Source of the DNA: Saccharicrinis sp963663905
GTDB taxonomy: Bacteria; Bacteroidota; Bacteroidia; Bacteroidales; Marinilabiliaceae
DNA: 64,000 nucleotides
Direction: 5' to 3'
Assembly: GCA_963663905.2 (NCBI GenBank)
Contig: CAXXQP010000001.1
Coordinates: 411,739 to 475,738, forward strand
This document shows, one piece after another, positions 18,122 through 28,914 of this stretch (within the stretch, counting starts at the first letter, position 1; each line of letters opens with the position of its first letter). The translations under genes were made by a program, and so were the position numbers. Below the pieces are notes generated by a model that ran no database searches, was not told the origin of the DNA, and saw only the letters and a list, made by a program, of their open reading frames with translations.

Positions 18122-19780
18122 TTAGTATCCATTATTTTGTTGCAATCCCCAATCCTGAACTTCTGATAGTGGAATTGGTAATAATGGAACTTTATTCCCA
18201 TTTGGACCATCAATACATTTAGCTAAACAATTCCCTCTTAAATCAACAGATTCATATCTAAGTGCTGATCCATCAGATACAGTAAATGTTTCTTTTTTAA
18301 GATCTAAAACATCCAGGTATTGACCAGTTCTAACTAAATCCCAAAAACGAAATCCTTCCACTGCTAATTCAACTCTTCTTTCGTGATAAATATCCTGAAG
18401 TAACTCCTGTCCTGCCGATGTAATATCAGGAAGATTACCACTAAAACCTGTTGGCATATAAGTTAATTCACCTTCAACAGCCCCTTTGGGATAAGTACTG
18501 ATCCTTGCTCTTTCTCTAATTTCATTAAGCATTAATCTGGCTGTAGCTACATCATTTAAATGATATGATGCTTCTGCTTGCATTAATAAGACTTCTGAAT
18601 AACGTGCTTTGCGAATATTAGCAGGACTACTTGTACTATTAGAAGGTCGATATCCCGGCTCTAAAGCAGCTTTTCTGTTTAAATAAGGCGTCATTTGCTG
18701 ACTTAAATCAAATTCCTGAGCAACACCATGAACAACTCCTCCATTAATACTTTCACCATACAAACTACAATTCAAACGAGGGTCACCTTCTTCAAAAGCT
18801 TCAAATAAATTAATAGTTGGATTATTAAATCCCCAACCCCAATCCATTCTATTTCCTTGGAATTGATTACTGTTTGTTCCTGTTTTACCAGGAGCAGTAC
18901 CAGTAGATCCAACTTCCATTTGTAATTCGAAAATTGATTCTGAATTATTTTCTCCTTCCATTTCAAAAATGGTTGCATAATTACTAGCTAACGAATACTC
19001 ATTACTAGCTATTATCGCATTTGTCTGGTCATAAACATCTTGCCATGTTGCTGTACTTTGTGCATCCATACCTATTTGATACATCAATGCCCGAGCCAAG
19101 AATGTACGTGCTGCACCTTTTGTTGCCCTTCCTAAATCAGTCGCATCATATGCACTTCTTTCAGGCAATAATTCAACAGCTGCTTTAAAATCAGAAATAA
19201 CTTGTTCAAAAGTTTCATGATAATTTACCCTTTCTATTTTACCAAACTGATCAGGTGTAACAGGAGTAGTAAAAACAGGTACTCCTCCGAATACTTTAAC
19301 TAAATAAAAGTAAAAATATCCCCTAATAAATGAAGCCTCACCCTTTAGTCTGTTAAGCAAATCTTCATCTAATTCGCTATTCTCTAATTGAAATAAAACA
19401 TTATTTGCTCTGTAAATACCATCGTAACACTTTATCCATAATGATACAATAATAGGATTATCTGTTGTAGTTCTCCATTCTACGATATCCTGAATTTCGG
19501 TAAAATCAGCTTCAGTACTTCCTTTTTCTGAATCATCACTAAGCAAATCTCCAAAAAACCACTCATAATTATGTGTTAACCATTGATCATCAGGTCCAGG
19601 TCCCTCTGTCATTCCAATTAAATCGTAACACGCATTTACTGCATATACTGCATTCTCCGGAGTATCAAAGAAATTACTTTCAGTTTCTGCAGCAATAGGG
19701 TCAACTTCTAAAAAATCAGAGCAACTACTAATCATCACAGTTAGCCCCAACAACCATATTGTATATAATTTTTTCATCAT
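18122..19780 (-). CDS. SusD/RagB-family glycan-binding lipoprotein
   Basis: The 552-residue lipoprotein (MISSCSDFLEV, Cys20) has the SusD start FLEVDPIAAETESNFFDTPENA, TPR-like helices through the first half, and the family C-terminal pattern YHERRVELAVEGFRFWDLVRTGQY. SusD caps the SusC barrel and hands over captured oligosaccharide. It lies 16 bases after susC and 16 before the SGBP gene, so the three form a tight block. The ligand is inferred to be mannan-derived from the surrounding enzymes. Confidence 0.92.
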   Translation of the reverse strand: MMKKLYTIWLLGLTVMISSCSDFLEVDPIAAETESNFFDTPENAVYAVNACYDLIGMTEGPGPDDQWLTHNYEWFFGDLLSDDSEKGSTEADFTEIQDIVEWRTTTDNPIIVSLWIKCYDGIYRANNVLFQLENSELDEDLLNRLKGEASFIRGYFYFYLVKVFGGVPVFTTPVTPDQFGKIERVNYHETFEQVISDFKAAVELLPERSAYDATDLGRATKGAARTFLARALMYQIGMDAQSTATWQDVYDQTNAIIASNEYSLASNYATIFEMEGENNSESIFELQMEVGSTGTAPGKTGTNSNQFQGNRMDWGWGFNNPTINLFEAFEEGDPRLNCSLYGESINGGVVHGVAQEFDLSQQMTPYLNRKAALEPGYRPSNSTSSPANIRKARYSEVLLMQAEASYHLNDVATARLMLNEIRERARISTYPKGAVEGELTYMPTGFSGNLPDITSAGQELLQDIYHERRVELAVEGFRFWDLVRTGQYLDVLDLKKETFTVSDGSALRYESVDLRGNCLAKCIDGPNGNKVPLLPIPLSEVQDWGLQQNNGY

Positions 19781-19795
19781 TCAATTACTTTAAAA

Positions 19796-22700
19796 TTAAA
19801 AAGTGATATTAATACCCCCTGTTAAAACGGTTGGTATTGGGTACGTAGCACCATCTACACCTGCACGAAGAGCATCTCCTTGGAAGTTTCCAATTTCAGG
19901 ATTCCATCCTGAATAATCTGTAAGAGTAAATAAGTTATCTGCCGAGCAATAAATTCTTAGGCGTGAAAGGCCTATTTTGCTAACCAATGTTTTAGGCAGC
20001 GTATAACCCAATTGAAGATTTCTTAATCTTAAGTAAGTTCCATCTTCAACATATCGATCTGAAAAACGATCATTATTGTTTGGATCACTAGCAGTCATCC
20101 TTGGTTCGTTATTTTCAGGTGTTTCTGCTGTCCATCGATTTAATCGATCTGTTGAATAATTAGATAAAACACCGCCTGTTTGATACCAGAATGCTGGTCC
20201 ATTTACTATTTCATTACCCACTGATGCATAAAAGAATGCTTTAAAATCCAAACCTTTATAACCCATTGTAATATTTAATCCAGCAGTAAAATCTGGAAAA
20301 GCACTTCCTAATTTCACAAGGTCACTATCATCAATAACTCCATCTTGATGAGAATCAACAAATTTAACATCTCCTAATTGCGCTTTTTCACCAGGTAACA
20401 TAGCTAAATATTCATCCAGCTCCTGTTGTGTATTGATAATTCCATCAGTTTTCATTCCATAGAAATATGCCAACTCATCACCTTCAACAGTTCTTGTTGT
20501 TGAAGTAAATCCAGAAACTCCATCATCCCTAAGCTCTCCTCCTGCAGCCATTTTTGTGATTTCGTTTTTAACAGTACTCACATTTAATCCTACTGAATAT
20601 TGGAAACCTGATTCAAACTGTTCTCTCCATGTTAATGCAATATCATAACCAATATTTTCCATTGATGCAGCATTAATATATGGTCTCTGAGCACCTACAT
20701 AATATGGAATTGGAGCATCCATTAACATATCTTTTGTCTTCCTGTTAAAATAATCCAATGACACATCTAATTTCTGATCTAAGAAACTCAAGTCAATACC
20801 AAAGTTAGTTTGGTCAGATGTTTCCCATTTTAGATCTGGATTAGCTAAACGTTTTGCTACAGCTCCATCAACTATAGTTCCTCCAAATACATAAGTATAT
20901 CCGTTTACCATAGTTGTTACGTAGTTAAAGTTACCGGCTGATTGCTCATTACCAACCTGTCCCCATCCTGCACGAACTTTAAATCTATCAAGGAAGGATA
21001 TGTTTTGCATAAATGATTCTTCTTTTACATTCCATCCTGCTGAAAATGAAGGGAAAACACCCCATTTATTATCTCCTAAGAATTTAGAAGATCCATCTGT
21101 ACGAACCGTTGCTGTAAATAAGTAGCGACTCTTATATGAGTAGTTTGCCCTTGCAAAATAGGATAGTAAGGTATTTTTAGATGCGCCTCCACCAATTTCC
21201 ATCATATCCACATTAGTAGCCAGACCTAAATACATTAAATCTTCATTTGATGACACACCATAACCACGCGCTGAAATATCATTCGAAGTAAATATCTGAG
21301 CCTCTGCTCCTGCCATTGCATTTACACTATGATCACCCGAAATCTTACTATAATTAAAGTATCCATTCCAGGTATAATTTATCATTTGTTCCCTTTTCTC
21401 ATAAAGTTCACTCTCATCTCTTTTTTGATCTACATCTGCATAATATGCCGGATAATACTGCTTTTCGCTATTAAATTTCAAATCAGCTCCAAACATAGTT
21501 GTAAAACTCAGTCCCTCAAGAAATAAATCATCAACCTTCATATTGAAATTACCTACAATTTTATGATCACCCTTAGTTTGATATTTTGCTTCATCTATAA
21601 ATCTTGCAGGATTACCAAGAACTGTACCTCCAATAACACGACTACCATAATCATTTTTGTAATCATCCCATGCAGCTGTTAACGGATCTATCTGTAAAGA
21701 AACCGGTAATGCCCCAGTCCATGCATTATCATTATGAATATTCTTTTTGTAGGTTGAATAGGCAATTTTTGCTCCAATTTTAATTTTCTCACTTATTTGA
21801 TACTCATTATTCGCCCATAAAAATAGCTTATCCATACCACTATTATCTACAATACCTTCCTGCATAAATAAGGTTGCACCAATATTATAACTCACATTAT
21901 CACTACCGCCCCGTATTGATAGGTTATAGTTCTGAATTGGTGCAACCTGAAGTAATTCATCTTGCCAATCTGTACCCTTTAATTTATTATCTATTACATA
22001 ATTAAGCTTAGTTATGTCTGACTCAGAAATTAAACCTAACTTACCATCATTTTCATATGCCTCTAGTCGTAATGTTGCATATTCTGCAGCATTAGTAAGA
22101 TCTATTGTATTATTAACATATTGTACACCTGCAAAAGCATTGGCCTCAACAACTGCCTTACCTTTTTTACCTTGTTTTGTAGTTACTAACACAACTCCAT
22201 TTGCTCCTCTGGAACCGTAAATTGCTGTAGCAGAAGCATCTTTTAATATTTCAATACTTTCTATATTTGAAGGATCCAAGTTACTTATATCACTAGTAGG
22301 AAATCCATCAACAACATATATAGGATTACTATCACCCCAAGAACCAACTCCTCTTATCCGAATTTTCACTCCAGATCCAGGTTCCCCTGAATTAGCCACA
22401 ACATCAACACCTGCAACTTTTCCTTGTAACGTTTGCACTACATCAGTAGTAGCAACCTGTTGCAAATCGTCACCTCCTACTTTGGAAACAGCACCAGTCA
22501 AATCACTTTTCCTTATGGTACCATAACCAACGACTACCACTTCATCAATATCCTGAACACTAGAAACCATTGTGACATTAATCAACAAATTACTTCCAAC
22601 ATTCACTTCCTTAGTATCATATCCTATAAACGAATAAACTAAAGTTTGCGCTTCTTCTCCTATTGACAATTGATAATTACCATCAATATCTGTAATAGTT

Positions 22701-22861
22701 CCATTAGTCGTTCCTTTTACAACAATAGATACTCCTGGTAAAGATTCACCTGTAGAATCCACTACCTTTCCGCTAATTGATCGCTGTTGGGCTTTTACCA
22801 CCCAAAATGCCGAAAGCATAAACAGCATCATAAATATTCGCAGACTACTTTTCATAAACAT
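19796..22861 (-). CDS. SusC-family TonB-dependent outer-membrane transporter
   Basis: The 1021-residue protein has a signal peptide ending VVKAQ, a carboxypeptidase-regulatory-like domain (about 26-105), a TonB-box-like DEVVVVGYGT, a plug with the signature SIEILKDASATAIYGSRG, and a beta barrel closing with the C-terminal phenylalanine (GGINITF). ATG at 22861 and at 22855 are both possible; the second gives a more typical signal peptide. It is the first gene of sub-locus A, divergent from the AraC regulator, with a promoter candidate at 22924-22954. It imports oligosaccharides across the outer membrane using TonB energy. Confidence 0.94.
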   Translation of the reverse strand: MFMKSSLRIFMMLFMLSAFWVVKAQQRSISGKVVDSTGESLPGVSIVVKGTTNGTITDIDGNYQLSIGEEAQTLVYSFIGYDTKEVNVGSNLLINVTMVSSVQDIDEVVVVGYGTIRKSDLTGAVSKVGGDDLQQVATTDVVQTLQGKVAGVDVVANSGEPGSGVKIRIRGVGSWGDSNPIYVVDGFPTSDISNLDPSNIESIEILKDASATAIYGSRGANGVVLVTTKQGKKGKAVVEANAFAGVQYVNNTIDLTNAAEYATLRLEAYENDGKLGLISESDITKLNYVIDNKLKGTDWQDELLQVAPIQNYNLSIRGGSDNVSYNIGATLFMQEGIVDNSGMDKLFLWANNEYQISEKIKIGAKIAYSTYKKNIHNDNAWTGALPVSLQIDPLTAAWDDYKNDYGSRVIGGTVLGNPARFIDEAKYQTKGDHKIVGNFNMKVDDLFLEGLSFTTMFGADLKFNSEKQYYPAYYADVDQKRDESELYEKREQMINYTWNGYFNYSKISGDHSVNAMAGAEAQIFTSNDISARGYGVSSNEDLMYLGLATNVDMMEIGGGASKNTLLSYFARANYSYKSRYLFTATVRTDGSSKFLGDNKWGVFPSFSAGWNVKEESFMQNISFLDRFKVRAGWGQVGNEQSAGNFNYVTTMVNGYTYVFGGTIVDGAVAKRLANPDLKWETSDQTNFGIDLSFLDQKLDVSLDYFNRKTKDMLMDAPIPYYVGAQRPYINAASMENIGYDIALTWREQFESGFQYSVGLNVSTVKNEITKMAAGGELRDDGVSGFTSTTRTVEGDELAYFYGMKTDGIINTQQELDEYLAMLPGEKAQLGDVKFVDSHQDGVIDDSDLVKLGSAFPDFTAGLNITMGYKGLDFKAFFYASVGNEIVNGPAFWYQTGGVLSNYSTDRLNRWTAETPENNEPRMTASDPNNNDRFSDRYVEDGTYLRLRNLQLGYTLPKTLVSKIGLSRLRIYCSADNLFTLTDYSGWNPEIGNFQGDALRAGVDGATYPIPTVLTGGINITF

Positions 22862-22923
22862 CTGTTTTGTAAGATTTAATTATACATTGACTCAATCTGA
22901 TTTCCGGAAATAAATCATCAATA

Positions 22924-22954
22924 CAAATTTAGATACGAACCTATACTTCATCAA
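22924..22954 (-). promoter_or_regulatory. Bacteroidota-type promoter for the first susC
   Basis: On the minus strand there is TTG at 22954-22952, a 20-base spacer, and TAAATTTG at 22931-22924, matching the -33 TTTG/-7 TAnnTTTG pattern. It leaves an untranslated leader of about 50-60 bases before the SusC start. The surrounding gap 22862-23178 also holds three ATACTTTTATA elements near 22975, 23143 and 23163, which may be regulator sites. Confidence 0.5.
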
Positions 22955-23178
22955 GTATTTTTAAACACATTACTAATACTTTTATACACTTCACAAAAAC
23001 ACATAACATTAACAAATATAAATTAAAATATAGCTCTAAACCCTAATATACAACCTCTTAATTTATTTAAAACAAATGTTAAGCAGAATTTAAAGGCGTT
23101 TTTTTAATATATTTTTATACTTATTCTATTTTTTATTGATACTTTTATATCACTTAAAACATACTTTTATATTATATC

Positions 23179-24057
23179 ATGAGTAGTAAAATACATAGAG
23201 AGATAACTCCTTTAAAAGAAAACGACTGTTTTTTAATCTTTGACAGAGAAAGACAAGGTTTTTCGTTCCCTATACATTTTCATCCTGAGTATGAGATAAA
23301 TTACATTTCCAATGCAAAGGGCGCTAAGCGAATAGTTGGGGATCACATTGGGGAAATAAAGGAGAAAGAACTTGTCATGACAGGACCAAACCTACACCAT
23401 AGTTGGGAAAATTACAAATATGACACAAATCAAATTCTTCATGAGATCACAATCCAATTTCCAAGAGAACTATTTGAAGATTCATTGCTGGATAAAAATA
23501 TTTTAAATCCTATTAAAGAACTTTTAGATAATTCACACCGAGGGATATTATTTTCTCAGGAAACCATTAAATCTGTTGAAGGAAAAATAATTGAACTAAG
23601 TAAAAAAAGAGGATTCGATAGCTTTCTGCTATTTCTTTCAATCCTTTATGATTTATCTACTTCACGTGATCAACAATCATTAACGAATGTATCATTCCAA
23701 CGCCAATCAGACTTTCATAATAGCGAAAAAATTGAAATCATTTATAATTACATAAAAGACAATTGCAACTCAAAAATAAAAGTAACAGACGCTGCCAAGC
23801 TTGTAAATCTATCCATTACAGCATTCAGCCGATTAATTAAGCAAAGTACGGGAAAATCCTTCGTTGAATTCGTAAACGAAATAAGACTTGGCAATGCCAC
23901 ACGACTATTAATCGAAACAAATAAATCTATTTCAGAAGTGTGTTTCGAGTGTGGATTTAACAATTTATCGAACTTTAATAGATCATTTAAAAAAATACAA
24001 GGTTGTACTCCTACCGAATTTAGAGATAATTTTACAGGAATTAGGAATGTTTTGTAA
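23179..24057 (+). CDS. AraC-family transcriptional regulator with cupin sensor
   Basis: The 292-residue regulator has an N-terminal cupin-like sugar-sensing domain (FSFPIHFHPEYEINYISNAKGAKRIVGDHIGEI, about 25-60) and a C-terminal AraC DNA-binding domain (about 190-285; VTDAAKLVNLSITAFSRLIKQSTGKSFVEF, then ISEVCFECGFNNLSNFNRSFKKIQGCTPTEF). It is divergent from susC with a 317-base shared upstream region, so it is the probable local activator or repressor of sub-locus A. The inducer is likely a mannan-derived sugar, inferred from context only. Confidence 0.9.
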   Translation: MSSKIHREITPLKENDCFLIFDRERQGFSFPIHFHPEYEINYISNAKGAKRIVGDHIGEIKEKELVMTGPNLHHSWENYKYDTNQILHEITIQFPRELFEDSLLDKNILNPIKELLDNSHRGILFSQETIKSVEGKIIELSKKRGFDSFLLFLSILYDLSTSRDQQSLTNVSFQRQSDFHNSEKIEIIYNYIKDNCNSKIKVTDAAKLVNLSITAFSRLIKQSTGKSFVEFVNEIRLGNATRLLIETNKSISEVCFECGFNNLSNFNRSFKKIQGCTPTEFRDNFTGIRNVL

Positions 24058-24890
24058 GCAAGTGGCTATTTTTACTATAAGTGACAATCTTTAAATACAC
24101 ATCTATCCTATAAAAAACAATTTTGTAGCATTAAGAACTATAAATACAAAGAGATTATTACTTTGTGACAAACACATGCATATTTGTTTTCTGAATTTTA
24201 CTTTTCAAAAAGTAATTCTTCAAAATATTTTTTTGTAAACCCAAATTTTGTTTGAGTCATTGTATTATCAATAAACTACTTTGTTTTATAGGTGTTAATA
24301 TTGATCATTCAGTAATTCATCTGTGAGTAAATAATTTCGTACAGTGTACTTAGCAAGCCCAGAAAATGTTTTCTTTATATCTAGTATTGTAATGAGATAT
24401 GAACTAAATTCAATAACCTTTATATTCATGTTTTAAAGCGACTTACACCCAAGTACAAATTTTCATTTTACTCATTCATAAGAATGGATTCAAAAGAATG
24501 TGATTAAAGAGGGAGCTTTGCATCAGATCAATTAAGTTTATACAAATAGTGAAACTTATAAGGTAACAATCGGAAAAGTAGAATCATAGATTCTTCAAAG
24601 TATTGTCTATTAAATGCTTGTTAATCATTACAAGTCCCTTCTAGTAAAAAACACCTTAATTAGATTATAACAAAACGAATAACTTAGAATCAACGAGTTA
24701 TTAACGGGAGCGATCTAGTATAATAGGTGATTTTTGATTTTTGAGGTTTTAAAATTGAGAATTTTTAAATAAAAAAACTGGAGTATTATCCAAAATCAGT
24801 TTATGGAAATTTTTGAAAGCAGGATCCAGTAAATATACTGAACCCTGATATAGTAATTTACACATAGTGCTATTGTGTCAAAAAATACTC
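24058..24890. other. 833-base gene-free gap between convergent genes
   Basis: This AT-rich stretch separates the plus-strand AraC gene from the minus-strand GH26 and forms the border between sub-loci A and B. No long ORF, recognisable gene remnant, repeat or strong terminator hairpin was seen. Confidence 0.5.
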
Positions 24891-27272
24891 TTATTTAACA
24901 AATAACTTTACATGTGATAAATGATCCAAAGATTTTAATTGAATAATATAGCAACCAGATTTCAAACCATCAAGTTCCATTATGGAAATATCTCCTCCAA
25001 AGATTAATTTAGAACAATACTGTCTACCATTAATATCAAATAGATTGACTTCAACCATTTCATTACTACACCCTGACAAATCAATATTTACTAATCCTTT
25101 TGCTGGATTTGGGAATACCCTCAAATTTTCAATCGAATATGTTTCTGTTTGGACAAATTCCGAATTATTACTAAATGCTGTTGCTTTTAATCCTACTGCC
25201 TCAATTTTCCATTGTTGATAGGCATCACCAGTATAATCATATAATTCTACAGGAATGCCATTATTCTTTCTTTTTGAAGGAATAGCTAAGACCTTACCAC
25301 TGTTTTGGTTTACGATTTTATAGTAGCCATCCCCAAGCGATTCAATATTCCATAATTGACTTTGATTAGCAAGATTATCCCATTGCACAACTGCTGCCCC
25401 CTCTAAAGTCGAACTACCATCAACTTCTAAAGCTTTACCACTGTGTTTAGCCAACAGCTTGTATAATCCATTACCACCATCTATAAATTCCCATCGCTGA
25501 TTATCATTACCAGCATCTGAATTCTGCTGTACAACTGCACCATTATCCTGAGATGCACTATTCACTTCAAGTACTTTTCCACTATAACGGAGAGTTAATT
25601 TATAAATACTACCATATTGAAATTCAGCTGTACTTATTGTATAGTCGGCTGTAGCAATATTAGAATCCTCCAAACCAGCAGCAGTTGCAAATACTCTAAT
25701 AGTAGTTGTACTCGCAACATCTATAGGAGCATTGTATATTAAAGAGGAGGTAGATGGTACGGAACCATCTAAAGTATAGTAAATGGTCGCCCCTGAGGTG
25801 GTGGTTGTTAGTTCTATCGACTGAGTTTCCGAGTATATTCCACCAGGAATATTAAACTCAGGAGTAGCTACTGAAGGATTCTGATAAGAAGGACAATTCT
25901 CAATAGTTAAGGCATATGGGTGATTATACATATCAATGATATGTTGTGTTTCATTATTTGATACTAACATTTCATTCCAAGCACAGAACCATGACCATCT
26001 TGCATCTAAATCAATAACTTCACCAATTTCCGGAATTGGTCCATTTTCTGTCATAGCGACCATCTTACTTCCATTTCCCAATACATGAAAAGCATCAAAC
26101 ATACTTTTCTGAATTGTGTAGTTATATGCTCCTGGATAAGAGTCAAATCCTAATATATCAACCATACTATCTCCAGGATACCAATCGACTTCGGGAGTTG
26201 ACCAACACCAAATCAAATTATGAAGACCATGATAGTTGGTTAATCTGTCTCTTACCATATTCCAAAGAGCCAAACAAGATGCCGCTCCTTTTGCTCCCCA
26301 CCAAAACCACCCCCCTCCGGCTTCATGAAGGGGACGCCAGATTACAGGGATACCAGCATCTCGAATACGAATTAATTGCTCGGCAACCGCATCAATATCT
26401 CGTAGAGCATCAGCATTTTCTTGCGTTCCTGGAATTACCGCTAAAGAAACATCAAATGTTGTTTCTGAAGTAAAGAATGTACTTGTACCTGCAACACCCC
26501 CGGATGGAGAATACCAATGCCAGTGTACTTCTACGACTCCTTTTTGACCAGTAGCATTATACCAGTTAATTACTTTATCTGTTTCACCATTATCAACCGC
26601 TCCAAATGTATGTCCGCTACCGTCCCAATAGTATGGGTACATTGGAGTATAAGTCATCAAATCAAATCCTCTAACTAAAGGATTTTTACCTGTTATACTA
26701 ACAACATCATCATAATAATCAGATGTTTGTCCTGTCATTATTTTAGAACCATACTGTGACCTGATAAAATCATATAAACTCTGAGCTGAATTTTCAATCT
26801 GGGGATCAGAAAGAGTTGGTGTAATATTGTATGAGTTTGCTACTTTTGAATAAACTGAAAACTTATCCACATCAACATACCCCCAACTTTTTACAATTTC
26901 GATGGTATTTGCACCTGCATTAAGAACGACAGCAATAGCAGTCATATCCTCAAAATCTGTACTAGTTGTAAAGCCAACACTTGACCAAAAAATTCCATTA
27001 ACATATAAGTCATTAAACTTATCTCCAAATAACGACCTATACCTAATTACCAAATCATAAGTACCCGCAGTTAACACATTTACATCCACAACAACTTTAT
27101 CACCATCAGAGTCAAAACCTGTGACAAACTGACCACTGGAAGCACCTTCAGGTTCTGCAATATAGGTACCTGTGAGGCTACCACTTTCAGCCTCGACCTC
27201 CGTTAAAAGATTTTGCGCCTGAATGTTCAAAATTCCAATAAAAAAGCAAAAAAAGAAATAGATTTTTTTCAT
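24891..27272 (-). CDS. T9SS-secreted multidomain GH26 mannanase
   Basis: The 793-residue protein has a signal peptide (ILNIQAQ), a CBM6/CBM35-like beta-sandwich (about 22-145), GH26 (about 150-455; acid/base E317 in WRPLHEAGGGWFWWG, nucleophile E409 in VAMTENGP), a chitobiase-C-like Ig domain (about 470-550; GATIYYTLDGSVPSTSS), a ricin-B-type beta-trefoil lectin (about 558-695; three repeats with QRWEF, QLWNI and QQWKI), and a type-A T9SS sorting domain (about 712-793; LRVFPNPAKG). It should be exported through the type IX system to the surface or medium as the main polymer-degrading enzyme. It is the last gene of sub-locus B. Confidence 0.92.
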   Translation of the reverse strand: MKKIYFFFCFFIGILNIQAQNLLTEVEAESGSLTGTYIAEPEGASSGQFVTGFDSDGDKVVVDVNVLTAGTYDLVIRYRSLFGDKFNDLYVNGIFWSSVGFTTSTDFEDMTAIAVVLNAGANTIEIVKSWGYVDVDKFSVYSKVANSYNITPTLSDPQIENSAQSLYDFIRSQYGSKIMTGQTSDYYDDVVSITGKNPLVRGFDLMTYTPMYPYYWDGSGHTFGAVDNGETDKVINWYNATGQKGVVEVHWHWYSPSGGVAGTSTFFTSETTFDVSLAVIPGTQENADALRDIDAVAEQLIRIRDAGIPVIWRPLHEAGGGWFWWGAKGAASCLALWNMVRDRLTNYHGLHNLIWCWSTPEVDWYPGDSMVDILGFDSYPGAYNYTIQKSMFDAFHVLGNGSKMVAMTENGPIPEIGEVIDLDARWSWFCAWNEMLVSNNETQHIIDMYNHPYALTIENCPSYQNPSVATPEFNIPGGIYSETQSIELTTTTSGATIYYTLDGSVPSTSSLIYNAPIDVASTTTIRVFATAAGLEDSNIATADYTISTAEFQYGSIYKLTLRYSGKVLEVNSASQDNGAVVQQNSDAGNDNQRWEFIDGGNGLYKLLAKHSGKALEVDGSSTLEGAAVVQWDNLANQSQLWNIESLGDGYYKIVNQNSGKVLAIPSKRKNNGIPVELYDYTGDAYQQWKIEAVGLKATAFSNNSEFVQTETYSIENLRVFPNPAKGLVNIDLSGCSNEMVEVNLFDINGRQYCSKLIFGGDISIMELDGLKSGCYIIQLKSLDHLSHVKLFVK

Positions 27273-27364
27273 AATATTTGATTATTTCAAAATTGTTAGC
27301 AATTAGATCAATTAAAAAGCCCTATTCGAAGTATAATTTTGTTTACATTCCATATAGATCGAAG

Positions 27365-28483
27365 CTATTTAATCCCACTTTCACAATATTCCTTAAAATC
27401 ACTCATCAAGAATATATGTCTTTGATCCGTAAATTTTTTAGCATCTACAGCAGCCGGATGTCCTGGATATGGGAAGAAAAAATGTGTTTTGGGATCATTA
27501 CGCCATACCATCATATAGCTCAATTCCGATTTAATTAAGGAATCTTGCAACACTACTCCTAATTTTCGTGTATACCATAGTGAGTCAGGTAAATTTTCAG
27601 AACCGGTTTCTGTTAAAGCTGGTAATTTTGTTTTCTCTTTCGCTGCATCAATTACAATATGTAGTTTTCGTATCACTTCATTCTCTCCTTTATACTGACC
27701 AAAATCCCAATAATTGTCCATTCCCATAATATCTACAACATCATCTCCAGGGTACCATTTTAGATACTCCTCTTTGGTATTGAAATTCCTGTCGGGTGAA
27801 TACGCCACTACCATTTGGGATAGACCTTTATGAATTCTCAGATATTGGATGGTATACCTAAATAAAGTCTTGAACTCTTCAGGAGTGCATGACTTCACCC
27901 CCCACCAAAACCAACTACCGTCCATTTCATGCCATGGGCGGAATATAAATGGAATGCTTTGTCCTTTTTCATCTTTTAACTGACAAAAAAAATCTGCTAC
28001 TCTATCTAACTGAGCTTTGAAAGCCAAATGATGACTACCTCCGGGCACAATATATCTGGCAACAACAGCAGCACCCGTCCAGGAGCTGACTCCATCTATA
28101 GGTGAATAAGGATGCCAACTAAAAGTATTGATTCCTCCTTTCCGGTGCCCCCATATCGCCAATTTATTGATAGCAACAAATGGCACACTATCTATGTTAT
28201 GAGCGCGGCCAAGTTCAATTCCTCCTAACTCCCAACCAAAAACAGCTGGATAATCCCCAGAAACTCTATTTACATCAGACCACCCTTCTTCATAACTCCA
28301 CCCCATACCATAGGCTAAATCATCCTGATGCCCAAACAATATTCCTTTACCTTTAATGCACTTAAGCTGTTTAATTATTTGTTTTTCTTCTATTTCCGAA
28401 CACCCCTTACGATCAAAACTACAAGACCCAATTAGGCTAATAGAAATAAGAAATAAGTAACTAAACATTTTATTTTTTTTCAT
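27365..28483 (-). CDS. GH26 endo-beta-1,4-mannanase, lipoprotein
   Basis: The 372-residue lipoprotein (SLIGSC, Cys21) is single-domain GH26, with acid/base E186 in FRPWHEMDGSWFWWG and nucleophile E292 in ALTETGSEN. It aligns nearly end to end with the GH26 at 13233-14336, sharing GKGILFGHQDDLAYG, NTFSWHPYSP and VAYSPDRNF, and looks like a duplicated gene split between the sub-loci. It would act on short mannan chains at a membrane surface. It lies 92 bases before the T9SS GH26 and follows a 431-base gap. Confidence 0.92.
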   Translation of the reverse strand: MKKNKMFSYLFLISISLIGSCSFDRKGCSEIEEKQIIKQLKCIKGKGILFGHQDDLAYGMGWSYEEGWSDVNRVSGDYPAVFGWELGGIELGRAHNIDSVPFVAINKLAIWGHRKGGINTFSWHPYSPIDGVSSWTGAAVVARYIVPGGSHHLAFKAQLDRVADFFCQLKDEKGQSIPFIFRPWHEMDGSWFWWGVKSCTPEEFKTLFRYTIQYLRIHKGLSQMVVAYSPDRNFNTKEEYLKWYPGDDVVDIMGMDNYWDFGQYKGENEVIRKLHIVIDAAKEKTKLPALTETGSENLPDSLWYTRKLGVVLQDSLIKSELSYMMVWRNDPKTHFFFPYPGHPAAVDAKKFTDQRHIFLMSDFKEYCESGIK

Positions 28484-28914
28484 TATCTCCCTTTTACATC
28501 AACAGTAAATACATATGCAAGCTTATCTTATATCAGTTAGTGTGAATTTGATAATGCTATCCCATCCTAGTAAATTCTACTTTCATCCAATATCTCTTAA
28601 TCTGAAGATATTAAAAGGATGCATTTATTTGGGGTTATTGAGATTGCAACGTTTACATTTATCACTTATAATAATGATAGAAACAGGGGTAATCAAAATT
28701 AATCTAAGATTACAAAATGACTACCCCCAACTTTGGCCTACCAAAACCTATTCTTCTAACAAATACCAATTAATAGACCCTAAAGACAGTACCCCGATTG
28801 AATTAGATTAAAATATGATTTATTTCCGATAAATCGCATAACCACAAGATGCTATAAAAATCATACATAATTGGATTACAAGATATTTTATCACTACTAA
28901 TCGGATTACTAACT
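28484..28914. other. Gene-free gap between GH26 and GH27
   Basis: A 431-base AT-rich gap. The plus-strand open frame within it has no homology signature or plausible context. No exact TAnnTTTG box was found on the minus strand, although the length allows an internal promoter. Confidence 0.45.

Noticed and set aside
23748..23963. Minus-strand ORF inside the AraC gene
   Set aside because: It is antisense to a complete AraC DNA-binding domain.
26114..26473. 119-codon plus-strand ORF inside the T9SS GH26 gene
   Set aside because: It is fully antisense to the GH26 catalytic domain, which is convincingly coding.
28515..28811. 98-codon plus-strand ORF in the GH26-GH27 gap
   Set aside because: It is opposite to the operon, with no motif or plausible ribosome-binding site; probably chance in AT-rich DNA.
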